Part shown: positions 55,487 to 64,000 of the stretch, one piece after another
Numbering within the stretch: the stretch's first letter is position 1
Layout: every line of letters begins with the position of its first letter
DNA from: Siphonodentalium dalli
Lineage: Eukaryota > Mollusca > Scaphopoda > Gadilida > Siphonodentaliidae
Direction: 5' to 3'
NCBI GenBank assembly: GCA_032622095.1
Contig: CP136067.1
Span: forward strand, 94,230,707 to 94,294,706
DNA: 64,000 nucleotides
Notes under the pieces: generated by a model
The model's input: the letters and a program-made list of their open reading frames with translations, nothing else
Databases searched by the model: none
What the model was told of the DNA's origin: nothing
Made by a program: the position numbers and the translations under genes

Positions 55487-55629
55487 TAGCTTCAATCAAC
55501 AAAACTGGAGCCACCTGATGTTGCTGAGACCTGTGGTAATTTCACTCATGCAAACTAACATAAAAATGGACTCGTGTCAGGTTTAACTTAAATGGTATGT
55601 AGGTAAAATATAATATATACAATTTGTAT

Positions 55630-55800
55630 TAAGTAGAGTAATGCGTAAGTAGAGTAATATGTGAGTAATGTGTAAGTAGAGTAATGCGTAAGTAGAGTAA
55701 TGTGTGAGTAATGCGTAAGTAGAGTAATGTGTGAGTAATGTGTAAGAAGAGTAATGCGTAAGTAGAGTAATGTGTAATTAGAGTAATGCGTAAGTACCAA
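55630..55800. repeat. 16-bp minisatellite GTAAGTAGAGTAATGC
   Basis: About ten imperfect units of AGTAATG(C/T)GTAAGTAG and shorter variants. The open frames across it are low-complexity artefacts. Confidence 0.8.
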
Positions 55801-55828
55801 CCAGACGATAAAGTAAAATGTTTGATTT

Positions 55829-56057
55829 TTAACCCTTTCATGCCAGGAGTTTCGCTGGTTCAGCATTAAAGATCCTGTGCCAGTTCAATCTCTTATATAT
55901 GTGAGTCTCCCATAGGAAGCCTTGCATATATACAAGAATGCACTGGCTTACAATGTAAGGTACATATTATTAAGCCAATGCATTCTCTTATATATGAGAG
56001 GCTCCCTATGGGAGATCAGCATACATAACAGAATGCATTGGCACAGGGTTTTGCACA
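55829..56057. mobile_element. Family P3 TTAA MITE
   Basis: TTAACCCTTTCATGCCAGGA through ATTGGCACAGGGTTTTGC; the right terminus is lost. Confidence 0.7.
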
Positions 56058-56518
56058 AAAAGTCGAGCCAAGAAGCGCATAGAGATAGATATATATACCA
56101 GGCCAGGAATTTACATAACCAATCAAAGTGTTTTCTATTTTAAATTTGTTTAAAACATATCTAAACATTTGTTTGACGGGATAAACTAGTACACGAGATG
56201 TGGAAATTCACAATGCACGTTCAAAAATCAGTAATTGTTAAAATCTCATATCAATAACTGGAATTTACAAGGAAAATAGGTATGTATTGTGCCCTGATTT
56301 TGAATATCAAACACACATCACCCATTTAATAGATGTACTTAAAATGTACACATCACTCGTGAGTACAATAACTCCTACAACAAATATCTGGCAAATCCAC
56401 TGTGATGCATGAGTTCCAGTTAGCAGCTATCCGAATGTCTGACTATCAAACAATCACGCAATATGAGGCAGTGGATACACGCACAATACACAATCAATAC
56501 TTTGTGTGTGCACAGCTT

Positions 56519-56758
56519 GAGTATATATATTCTTTGAATACGCGCATGAGTATAATATACAAGTTTCGTACATCTTGCCGTGAGTATATGCCGTGGATAC
56601 ATGCGTGAGTGTAATACACAAGCTTCGTACATCTCATCATGAGTATATGCCGTAGATACAAGCATGAGTATAACACACAAGCTTCGAACATCTCGCTGTG
56701 AGTATATGCTATGGATACACACGCGAGTATAATACACAAGCTTCGTACATCTTGCCAC
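56519..56758. repeat. 59-bp tandem repeat, four copies
   Basis: GAGTATATGCCGTGGATACA then TGCGTGAGTGTAATACACAA and GCTTCGTACATCTCATCAT, starting at 56,519, 56,582, 56,641 and 56,700. The minus-strand frames are an artefact of the repeat. Confidence 0.85.
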
Positions 56759-56769
56759 AAGAACATATC

Positions 56770-57570
56770 AGATATATGGAGGCACGGGCTCAGTATGAGT
56801 GTTCATTGCTTCAATGTGTTTCTTCAGTGAGTGTGAACAAATTCTCAGTAGCCATGTATCGATTGGATTGACACAATGAGATGTCCCTCAACTCAGATTA
56901 AGCTTGATAATCGTTCCTGTTTTTCATCCATGTTGGGTAGATTTTTGACACAAAGAGTAATTTCTGATGAAGAAATAAAATAGTGGAATGTAAAGTTTGA
57001 GCAAATTACCAGCCGAACAGTGCTGAATCGCTGGATTTATGAGTTTGAGCGATTTACCAGCTAAATGACGGTCTGATTATTTGCAGTAAATTCCAATTCA
57101 CAGAGGTCCGTGTATTTGTGGTTCTTTTTATTGTATTTATATGGGTCAGTTAAGATATAATTGAATAATGACTAAGAATGAATAATAATATCATGAATTA
57201 ATTCCATAATGATTGGGTGTTTATGTCTTTACGATAATTTAATAGATATGCGCTTCTTACTGAACACTGCTTTTCGCCAGATACCATTCATATGTGGGGT
57301 TATATTCCAATATATTCCAACATAAAATAGCATCGCAAAGATAAAAGTTATTTGATAGATATTCACTGCCGATTGTCGAATCAAATAGGAATCGAATACT
57401 CAGGTCAAACGAATATCACTTCAAGCATCGAATATTCGCAGGACCCTAAATGTTTACCCCAGAGGGAGGCAACTTGAAATTTTAGACTGCTAATTTGGGC
57501 ACAAAGAATCAGTTTCCTTGAGAAAATCTATCAAAAATTTATATTATTGAACCAAAAAATCCTTGATGAT
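56770..57570. other. No gene recognised
   Basis: AT-rich, no exon or repeat signature. Confidence 0.3.
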
Positions 57571-57573
57571 TAT

Positions 57574-58000
57574 TTAAAGGCCTATTTAATTTTCAAACCC
57601 CAGATCACCAATGTATAAAATATATGCTATATTTTATACCATTTGAAAGAGGAAGCTCCAAACCATTGTATTATCAACTTATCTGGTGTAATAAACTGTG
57701 AACATGTTGTTTTTGTTGAGTTACCAATGTGTTTTTGTCATCTAGATTGTAGTAGAAAAGTGTATGAGGGGGAATAACTCTAAATATTAAAGATAGAGTT
57801 ATTCCCCTTCCATTGAAAATTCACCTTTAGTTTGAATTCTGTTGCATTCTGGGAGCCAAAAACGGGGGAATCTTTCTATGTTATCAGCTGTTTTCTATTA
57901 CTCTATGGGTACATTCAGCCATTCCAAATGGTGATGAATTATAGTATTTTAATCATATTTTATGGCATAGATTGTTATTAAAACCGTATATCAAGTCACT
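57574..58000. mobile_element. Family P9 MITE
   Basis: TTTAAAGGCCTATTTAATTT, TATACCATTTGAAAGAGGAA, the central inverted GGGGAATAACTC / GAGTTATTCCCC, GCATTCTGGGAGCC and ATTGTTATTAAAACCGTATA. Confidence 0.7.
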
Positions 58001-58100
58001 AAAAGGAACATATCATTGTTGGTTATTTAACTAAAAGGAACATATATCATTGTTGGGTATTTAACTAAAAGGAACATATCATTGATGGTTATTTCAATGT
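57998..58100. repeat. 36-38-bp tandem repeat, three copies
   Basis: ACTAAAAGGAACATATCATT then GTTGGTTATTTA, three times, starting at the right end of the P9 element where AAGTCACTA is followed by the first unit. Another case of a tandem array growing from a MITE end. Confidence 0.75.
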
Positions 58101-58790
58101 TTCTATACATTAATGTTTATCCACAATATCCCTGAATTGGGTATCTATAGTCCTTAAGTTGGTAGGTATTACAAAATAACAATACATAAAAGCATAAAAT
58201 ATATCATATGAATAAATATAAAATGATTTTCAAGCACGCATTTCTCTCAGTAATAATGCATTGTAGGATATACAAGCCAAGGCAGCAATATGTAAACTGA
58301 GCACACACTTCTGTCATATTGTCTATCATTGTATGATAGGGTGCATCGAAAAAACTGAACATAACCGAACACAAGTTCAAACTAGAATGCACTCAGAGAG
58401 ATGCCAACGTGCGCAAAAATGTAATAAACAATAATTTAAAAAATTATTTCACTGTATTTTACTTAATTTATTTTATTTAATTTAATGTTAGCAAATAAAG
58501 ACAATTACCATTTCTCATTTCATCACAGATAAAAGGCAAATTACTATATTAATCATTTAAGTAATTAAAACCAATTCCATGTTGCCGAAAGGATGAGACT
58601 TTAATATCGATTACATTTTTTTCAGCGGCATATTTTGATTTTCATTTTCCGATAGTCAAAGTTGACCAAAGGAGCAATTATAAGAAATAATTAATACTAT
58701 TTTTGTAAATATTGATAGCAGCCAATATGCAACAATAAATATCCATAATTAATCAATAATTAATCAATAACGATCATCTTATGTAATAAT
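58101..58790. other. No gene recognised
   Basis: Very AT-rich, with TTTATTTAATTTAA runs at about 58,430-58,490 and AATTAATCAATA repeats near 58,745. Confidence 0.3.
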
Positions 58791-58799
58791 AAACTCTTC

Positions 58800-59440
58800 A
58801 AACAGTGTTTGTGTCAACAGATGCGTTTTGTTTTGTGTTACGTCATTCGTCGTATTTGACCCGGAACTCGGCTGAAGGTTAGGCTATTCAGCCTGTTGCA
58901 TCGAATTAAGAAATCGCGTTTTGAATGTCTCTCTTTTCCAGCACGATAAAAAGAGGTCTTCGCACGAACCAAAAATGATAAAACTTCCCAATTATAAGTA
59001 AAAATACCCAAATGAAGTGAAGGAGTCTATGTAGGTCCCGAAGGAGTCTATAGACTCTTTGGTGTAGAGTTCTGATGGAGAAAATGTAGGTCGATCTATT
59101 TTTGTCATAACTCTGACGTATTTTGACCTGGGAGAAAAAATCAAAATCGAGGCTCACTACGAGCATGCCAGTTTTAAATATAGAAACAGGGAATCCCGAC
59201 AAATGGCGATATCGGCGACAAACAAATAATCGAAAACAACACATAAAATAAACATAGCAAAAACGCGGCACAGTAAAAATGTCAGAACGCCACGAGGTTT
59301 TACGTCGTTTTTGGTGACGTCATGGAGTGAAACGGAGTAGGGTGACACCAACCTACGAATCTGTCTGATTGCCATACTGTTGCGCGAGCGCACGTAATAA
59401 GAGGAAATACAACAGATAAAGTTGATAGACATGCATATTT
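58800..59440. promoter_or_regulatory. CpG- and CRE-rich stretch, possible promoter
   Basis: TTACGTCA (58,838), CTGACGTA, TTACGTCG and the full CRE palindrome TGACGTCA (about 59,313) lie within 500 bp, with further CpGs (TTGCGCGAGCGCACG near 59,380). The surrounding DNA is CpG-poor. Frames of 121 and 91 codons on the minus strand have no domain I recognise. Could be an enhancer, a promoter, or an unrecognised repeat. Confidence 0.3.
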
Positions 59441-59717
59441 ATGACTAAACTAGTCTCATGTGAAGTTTTGTGTAGTTTGGGTCACTAATAAGATCTTTAA
59501 TGCATGTTTTGTATAACATGTAAATTTGTGTTCAGCGTCGAAGCATTTAGTCACTAGTAATTAATTAACTTCTGGTAGCATTAGTACAGCGAACTCAATG
59601 ACAAACATGTGTTAGGCAATTAGGCATTGGATACAGGTCTCGAGTATACTGTTTTTTATTTTGATTTTTATTGATACACAAAGAGACAGATGATTTTAAA
59701 GCAAGACAGATGAACTA

Positions 59718-59931
59718 CAGTAATGCCCTAAATAATCGACTCCTTAACCACAACAGAATTATTGGGTTCATTTTTCAGGATTTAGTTGGAAATATGGCTT
59801 GTTGCCATTCATCGGAAAGCTCTAACTGAGAGCTTTCCGGTGAATGTCAACAAGCCATATTTCCGACTAAATCCTGAAAATTACCCATAATTCTGCTGTG
59901 GTTAAGGAGTTGATTATTTAGGGCATTACTG
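59718..59931. mobile_element. Family P1 palindromic MITE, first of a tandem pair
   Basis: CAGTAATGCCCTAAATAATC to its complement. Followed by TGTTGTTTACAATAGAGAAC, which also follows the next copy. Confidence 0.85.
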
Positions 59932-59969
59932 TATGTTGTTTACAATAGAGAACAATCATCTGACACATA

Positions 59970-60235
59970 CAGTAATGCCCTAAATAATCGACTCCTTAAC
60001 CACAGCAGAATTGTGGGTAACTTTTCAGGATTTAGTTGTAAATATGGCTTGTTGCCATTCATCGGAAAGCTCTCAGTGCAGGATTTAGTCGGAAATATGG
60101 CTTGTTGCCATTCATTGGAAAGCTCTAACTGAGAGCTTTCCGATGAATGGCAACAAGCCATATTTCCGACTAAATCCTGAAAAATTAACCATAATTCTGC
60201 TGTGGTTAAGGGGTCGATTATTTAGGGCATTACTG
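59970..60235. mobile_element. Family P1 MITE, second of a tandem pair, with a repeated inner arm
   Basis: CAGTAATGCCCTAAATAATC to its complement; the block GATTTAGT(T/C)G(T/G)AAATATGGC occurs twice in the left arm. The 38-bp flank TGTTGTTTACAATAGAGAAC...CATCTGACACATA lies after both copies, so MITE plus flank was duplicated as one unit. Confidence 0.85.
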
Positions 60236-60344
60236 TATGTTGTTTACAATAGAGAACTTTCATCTGACACATATATTCAATCATTTCTCTTTCACGTACT
60301 CACACACTAGCTTACAAACTTCAACCATAAACAGACCGGAAAAT

Positions 60345-60775
60345 ATGGTGCTGGACATTTGCAGAATGTGGTCCCCAGAAGGTGAATTTAGCGATGCACA
60401 TCGGGTAAGCACTACCCTATTCACCTACTGGGGTCCGTCTTCTTCTTAGTCCTCATCTTCTCTGGAAAGTATCTTTATTATAAACTTAATAAGTTTTTTA
60501 GTTTCCTCAGAAATTATCTTTTTTAGTTTAGTTTCTCTATATCCCAAAATTGGCAAACATCACAATGTATAATTGAGGTGCCCAATGGGTGCATATCACC
60601 ACCTTCACCATCTGGGAATTTAAATGTGTGTCTAGGTCTCCCATAGCAGATGAGGACATACAGAATGAGGTCCCCAGAGGATGAGTGACCCTACCAATCT
60701 GTGCGGGGTAACGTCACTAAACTCATGCTATAGGAACCTCATTCTATAAATGTCCAGCACCATATTGTCAGGCCC
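60345..60775. mobile_element. Family P6 MITE, diverged
   Basis: GTGCTGGACATTTGCAGAAT, TGTGGTCCCCAGAAGGTGAA, the middle TTTAGTTTCTCTATATCCCA, and the end AATGTCCAGCACCATATT. The ends differ from other P6 copies but match the flank at 25,420-25,440, so this is a subfamily. Confidence 0.6.
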
Positions 60776-60812
60776 GAGAATAATCTCAAGAAATACTCCC
60801 AGTCCAGGTATA

Positions 60813-60925
60813 CAGTAATGCCCTAAATAATTGACTCTCACTGAGAGCTTTCCAATGAATGGCAACAAGCCATATTACCTATAATTCTGCTGTGGTTAAA
60901 GAGTCAATTATTTAGGGCATTACTG
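60813..60925. mobile_element. Family P1 MITE, mostly right arm
   Basis: CAGTAATGCCCTAAATAATT, then CTCACTGAGAGCTTTCC and the right arm to GGGCATTACTG with TA. Confidence 0.75.
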
Positions 60926-61440
60926 TATCTCTAATTCTGTGACTTTCTGCATACTGTGCTGAATGGCTTTCGTGGTTTCTTATAAAAAGTCTGTATCATG
61001 GGGATGAGAATTTGTGGATCTAGGTATCATTTTTATCCAGATCAACATGTCCAAAAATAGCAGGTTTATGACATCTTTGAGTAGTCAATGTTGAAAAACG
61101 GGACATCCAGATATTTCACATGCTGGCTATATAGTTATTTCTTGTTTTATGTAACCTCCACATGGTGAAACTAGGCATTAGCCTTGATCAAGAGACCAAT
61201 TCATTGCCTATTATTTATAGAAACTATTATAGAATGGATCAGACAATGTAGTAAATAACAAATAGACCACTGACAAACGACTGATATTTTTAATAAATAG
61301 ATTACGTTTCATCTTGTCTCATATTATGACACAGCAAAAAACAGACATACCACAGTACACAATGCACGATCTTTGTTTTCATCTCGTACATTGTATATTG
61401 ATATATACTCTACCAACTCAGTGTAAATTATTTCTTTGAA
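60926..61440. other. No gene recognised
   Basis: Unremarkable AT-rich DNA downstream of copy C. Confidence 0.3.
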
Positions 61441-61452
61441 TGTTGATTTCGT

Positions 61453-61580
61453 GGATTTTACTGTACATAATATACATGATGTTTTCACAAATTAAAAGGA
61501 TTTTACTGTACATAATATACATGATGTTTTCACAAATTAAAAGGATTTTACAGTACATAATATACATGATGTTTTCACGA
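61453..61580. repeat. 45-bp tandem repeat, three copies
   Basis: GGATTTTACTGTACATAATA then TACATGATGTTTTCACAAAT and TAAAA, starting near 61,454, 61,499 and 61,544. It lies 3' of copy C, next to the exon 7 border copies. Confidence 0.85.
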
Positions 61581-61599
61581 GCTAAGTTTTTCTATTTTC

Positions 61600-62553
61600 T
61601 TCTGGAACACACTGTAGTCAACTAGTTTTCCGAAGTATCTCGGATCTTTGAATCACATAATCCAATCTGATTGGGTATATCTGTGTCGTGTATATCTGTG
61701 TCGATGTGACTTGCTGCATACATAGTATATATGATGTTCTCCCACTGTCTGCCAATACAAACTCAACTAGTCATCCATAGTATCTCAGATCTTTGAATCA
61801 CATAATTCTGTAAACATTTTATGCACCACATTTTCTACGTTATTTCAGTATATATGCATTCTCGTGATCTTCCATAGTATCTGGTATGTTAAATCACATA
61901 ATCGTACGCTTACCAACATTGCTTTTCTTTCCTATGACCATCTTTAAACATGTAATACATTACATTTTGCACATATTTGAATCATATTATCGCATGATAT
62001 CTGATGCCAGTGTTAGTACAACTGTCTTTGGGGATGTGAGTATGCGGTATGCAAGCCTGAATTTAATGTGCCTTGACATTTGCAGAATGAGGTCCCCAGA
62101 GGGTGAATTTAGTATGGTAATGCTACCCCGCACAGTGGGCTAGCATCACCAAATTCACCCTCTGGGGACCTATTTCTACTCTGGGAAGTATCTGCAGTCT
62201 CAAATTGTTTTTAGTTACTAATTGGAAGAAGATAACATGCATAAATGAGGTGACTTATGGGTGAACATCACCATACCATAGCAGTTGAGGCCGAAGCAGA
62301 ATGAGGTCCCCAGAGGGTGAATTTAGTTATGCTAGCCCACAATGCGTGATAGCGCTACTAAATTCACCCTCTGGGGACCTCATTCTGCAAATGTCAGACA
62401 CACTAATTTCAGGCTTGGCGGTATGGTAAATCACATTATTGTATGCTACCTGATGCCTGTGATGCTGTGAGGGCCGCATATATGTTTTATGTTTCTTCAA
62501 GCACAAACAAGTCTTCAGAAGTATATCCAATCTTTGAATCACGTTATCGTATG
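61600..62553 (-). repeat. Decayed tandem copies of the exon 7 end, copy C
   Basis: The exon 7 end (AATCACGTTATCGTATGCTA, CCTGACGCC, ATGACCGTCTTTAAACATGT) is echoed at 62,432 (AATCACATTATTGTATGCTA, CCTGATGCC), about 105 bp away. It is echoed again at about 61,890-62,020 (AATCACATAATCGTACGCTT, ATGACCATCTTTAAACATGT, ATCTGATGCCAGTG) and more weakly at 61,640-61,800 (ATCTTTGAATCACATAATCC). A P6 MITE (62,052-62,420) splits the array. Confidence 0.65.
62052..62420. mobile_element. Family P6 MITE
   Basis: AAGCCTGAATTTAATGTGCC to CAGACACACTAATTTCAGGCTTG; both hairpins present, middle shortened. Confidence 0.75.
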
Positions 62554-62724
62554 CTACCTGACGCCTTTGTTGCTATGACCGTCTTTAAACATGTTATGCA
62601 CGACGTTTTCCACGTTCTTCCAGTACGCACTCTCCAGTCGACCACAGTATCCCTGGTCCTTGACTTCTGTCACCTTATTTTTGAGAGTTTCTAACAGTTT
62701 CATAGGGCCGTCATTCAGATTGTG
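62554..62724 (-). CDS. GXYLT: Copy C exon 7
   Basis: After CTATTTCAG reads HNLNDGPMKLLETLKNKVTE, VKDQGYCGRLESAYWKNVEN and VVHNMFKDGHSNKGVR, then TAG. Confidence 0.85.
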   Translation of the reverse strand, partial: HNLNDGPMKLLETLKNKVTEVKDQGYCGRLESAYWKNVENVVHNMFKDGHSNKGVR

Positions 62725-63177
62725 CTGAAATAGAATTTTTTTTTGTTTAATTAAGAAATATGTAGGTAATACTGTTTCTTAGTCTCTTCGCTTCTCGGGA
62801 TGGAGTGGGGGGGGGGGGGGGGGGGTCTGTATCATTATTAGACCTACCTCTCTGAATGTCATGTATACAGCTTTGAATCCTGGTTGTTTGGCATTATGCA
62901 TGACTCGACAACTTCCATGCAGTAATCGCACACCTTCTCTCAAGCTGAGGGGGGTGGTATGTCTGGGAGAAGGGGGTCGATGGTTGTCTGATTATTAGAC
63001 CTACCTCTCTGAATGTCGTGTAGACAGCTTTGAATACTGGTTGTTTGGTGTTATGCATGACTCGACGACTTCCATGCAGTAATCGTACGCCTTCCTTCTC
63101 TGCCGGCTGACACAGGCTTTTATACATACAGTGATCTGTTCTATAATTCCAGTGACAATCATAAATGTACAATTGTT
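62554..63177 (-). CDS. GXYLT: Glucoside xylosyltransferase-like gene copy C (GT8), last two exons
   Basis: Two exons of a third head-to-tail copy: exon 6 at 63,005-63,177 and exon 7 at 62,554-62,724, same phases and (for exon 6) same length as copies A and B. The upstream exons lie past the right edge of the window. Exon 7 is more diverged than A is from B (KVTEVKDQGYCGRLESAYW), so C split off earlier. Confidence 0.8.
62838..62947 (-). repeat. Partial copy of exon 6 3' half and donor in copy C intron 6
   Basis: GACCTACCTCTCTGAATGTC and the exon segment to CAGTAATCGCACACCTTCTC repeat the true exon 6 border 164 bp away, followed by a G run (62,807-62,825). Same design as the three copies in gene B. 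Confidence 0.8.
63005..63177 (-). CDS. GXYLT: Copy C exon 6
   Basis: Reads [40 protein letters not shown] and [14 protein letters not shown], then the donor GTAGGT. Confidence 0.85.
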
Positions 63178-63469
63178 CTGAAAAAAAATAAATAAATAAA
63201 AACTTGTGATGTAATTCCCTCTTGGATGTCTTAATCTTAAGGCCATATAAACAAAATAGTTTGTTTTTCAGGGATTTTTTTTTTTAAAGTGATGAGGGAG
63301 GCAGTTATTTATATTTATTATTTTTTTCAAATTAATTCTGTGGTGAGGCAGGTATTTATTTATAAAGTATTTACTGGAATCCCATATTAAGCAGTAATAT
63401 GGGCAATATACCGAAGCAGGGAAGCTGCATGACCATCATATCATATATCAGATTTGTAATAGAGTTGTA
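63178..63469 (-). other. Copy C intron 5, no exon 5 seen
   Basis: AT-rich with A and T runs. No exon 5 counterpart before the window ends. Confidence 0.3.
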
Positions 63470-64000
63470 TAGAGCAAACAAGGACGTGGCTAGAGGGTCT
63501 CCATTAGGGGGGTGTGTCCACATTGGTAATTCCAACTGCACCCCCCCCCCCCCTTGAATCAAACCAAAACAGTCCTTGAATCAGACCAAATGTTTTGCAT
63601 AATTCCATTCCCTCCTTGCACCTAAGTGTTCACATGCCTAATAGCCTATTTATAAACCATGGTTCAATCTACCCGGTATCATAATATTCGTATATTTGAA
63701 CCTGAAAATTTCGCAAATCCTAACATCTACAGTAGTGGTCTAACTCCAGACAAATGCACACAACTATGGGCAATAGCCCAGGACACACCGGGCCAACTAT
63801 GGTTGTTCGGCCCGGTGTGAGAAAATTTTGAAAACTAAACAAGAAAATCGCTAAATCCTGGCATCTAGACTGACCTCAAGTTTTCCTAGTGTTGGAAATT
63901 TCAAACCTCATACTCTTCCTTAGTTTGGAAATTTTCCAACTGATGACCATTTTAACCAAATGTAGTAAAATATTGTTTTCTTACCAGACTAGGCTTACTC
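63470..64000. mobile_element. Family P12 repeat, inverted relative to 26,058
   Basis: GGACGTGGCTAGAGGGTCTC, GGGGTGTGTCCACATTGGTA, a C run at 63,541-63,554, and TGTTGGAAATTTCAAACCTC with GGAAATTTTCCAACTGATGA. It runs off the window. Confidence 0.45.

Noticed and set aside
3741-55832. Repeated TTAACCC words, possibly interstitial telomere repeats
   Set aside because: They occur singly at MITE ends as TTAACCCTTT, never as head-to-tail TTAGGG or related telomere units.
55588-55866. Frames reading LLTHYSTYTLLY
   Set aside because: Translation of a 16-bp minisatellite.
56420-56766. Minus-strand frames of 112 and 90 codons with repeated YEACVL-like words
   Set aside because: They translate a 59-bp tandem repeat in different frames.
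1-64000. Retroviral, LTR or Polinton remnants
   Set aside because: No protease, integrase, capsid, envelope or long terminal repeat pair was recognised; the reverse-transcriptase pieces are LINE-type.

Overview
The window is AT-rich, intron-rich animal DNA. Its genes are split into short exons with GT-AG borders, it carries LINE fragments, and more than half of it appears to be short palindromic DNA transposons (MITEs) and minisatellites. The gene content (an Ly6/three-finger GPI-anchored protein and a tandem cluster of GT8 glucoside xylosyltransferase-like genes) together with the MITE load suggests a marine invertebrate, possibly a mollusc or another lophotrochozoan. Species cannot be fixed from the sequence. 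No rRNA, tRNA, CRISPR array or viral element was recognised.

Layout: (1) 1-5,184: a TIR element, unannotated AT-rich DNA, then the last two coding exons of an Ly6/quiver-type gene on the + strand (3,075-3,257 and 4,994-5,184); its signal-peptide exon was not found. (2) 5,185-15,656: no host gene recognised; two LINE remnants and many MITEs. (3) 15,657-30,450: GXYLT-like copy A on the - strand; exons 1, 2, 5, 6 and 7 are clear, exons 3 and 4 (with the catalytic DxD) were not found. (4) 30,620-31,850: a 66-bp minisatellite grown from a MITE end. (5) 34,808-50,150: GXYLT-like copy B on the - strand, seven coding exons that join in phase into a 411-residue type II membrane GT8 enzyme, plus a conserved 5' leader exon and promoter block. 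(6) 50,150-62,553: repeats and one CpG/CRE-rich stretch. (7) 62,554-64,000: the last two exons of a third, head-to-tail copy C that continues past the window.

GXYLT enzymes add xylose to O-glucose on EGF repeats (for example Notch) in the secretory pathway, so the cluster is probably a lineage-specific expansion of a Notch-glycan enzyme. Copies A and B share intron and upstream sequence as well as exons, so they arose by duplication of a whole genomic segment. One MITE in copy B intron 1 has a clean empty site in copy A.

The most unusual feature is that many exon borders are tandemly copied into the neighbouring intron. It is seen at both exons of the Ly6 gene, at exons 4, 5, 6 and 7 of the GXYLT copies, and inside exon 1 of copy B. 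Several periods are multiples of three (72, 60, 45 and 48 bp), and some of the copies keep splice sites and an open frame. A second theme is that one MITE family has had the same terminus amplified twice into separate minisatellites (45 bp and 66 bp), each still joined to its MITE body.
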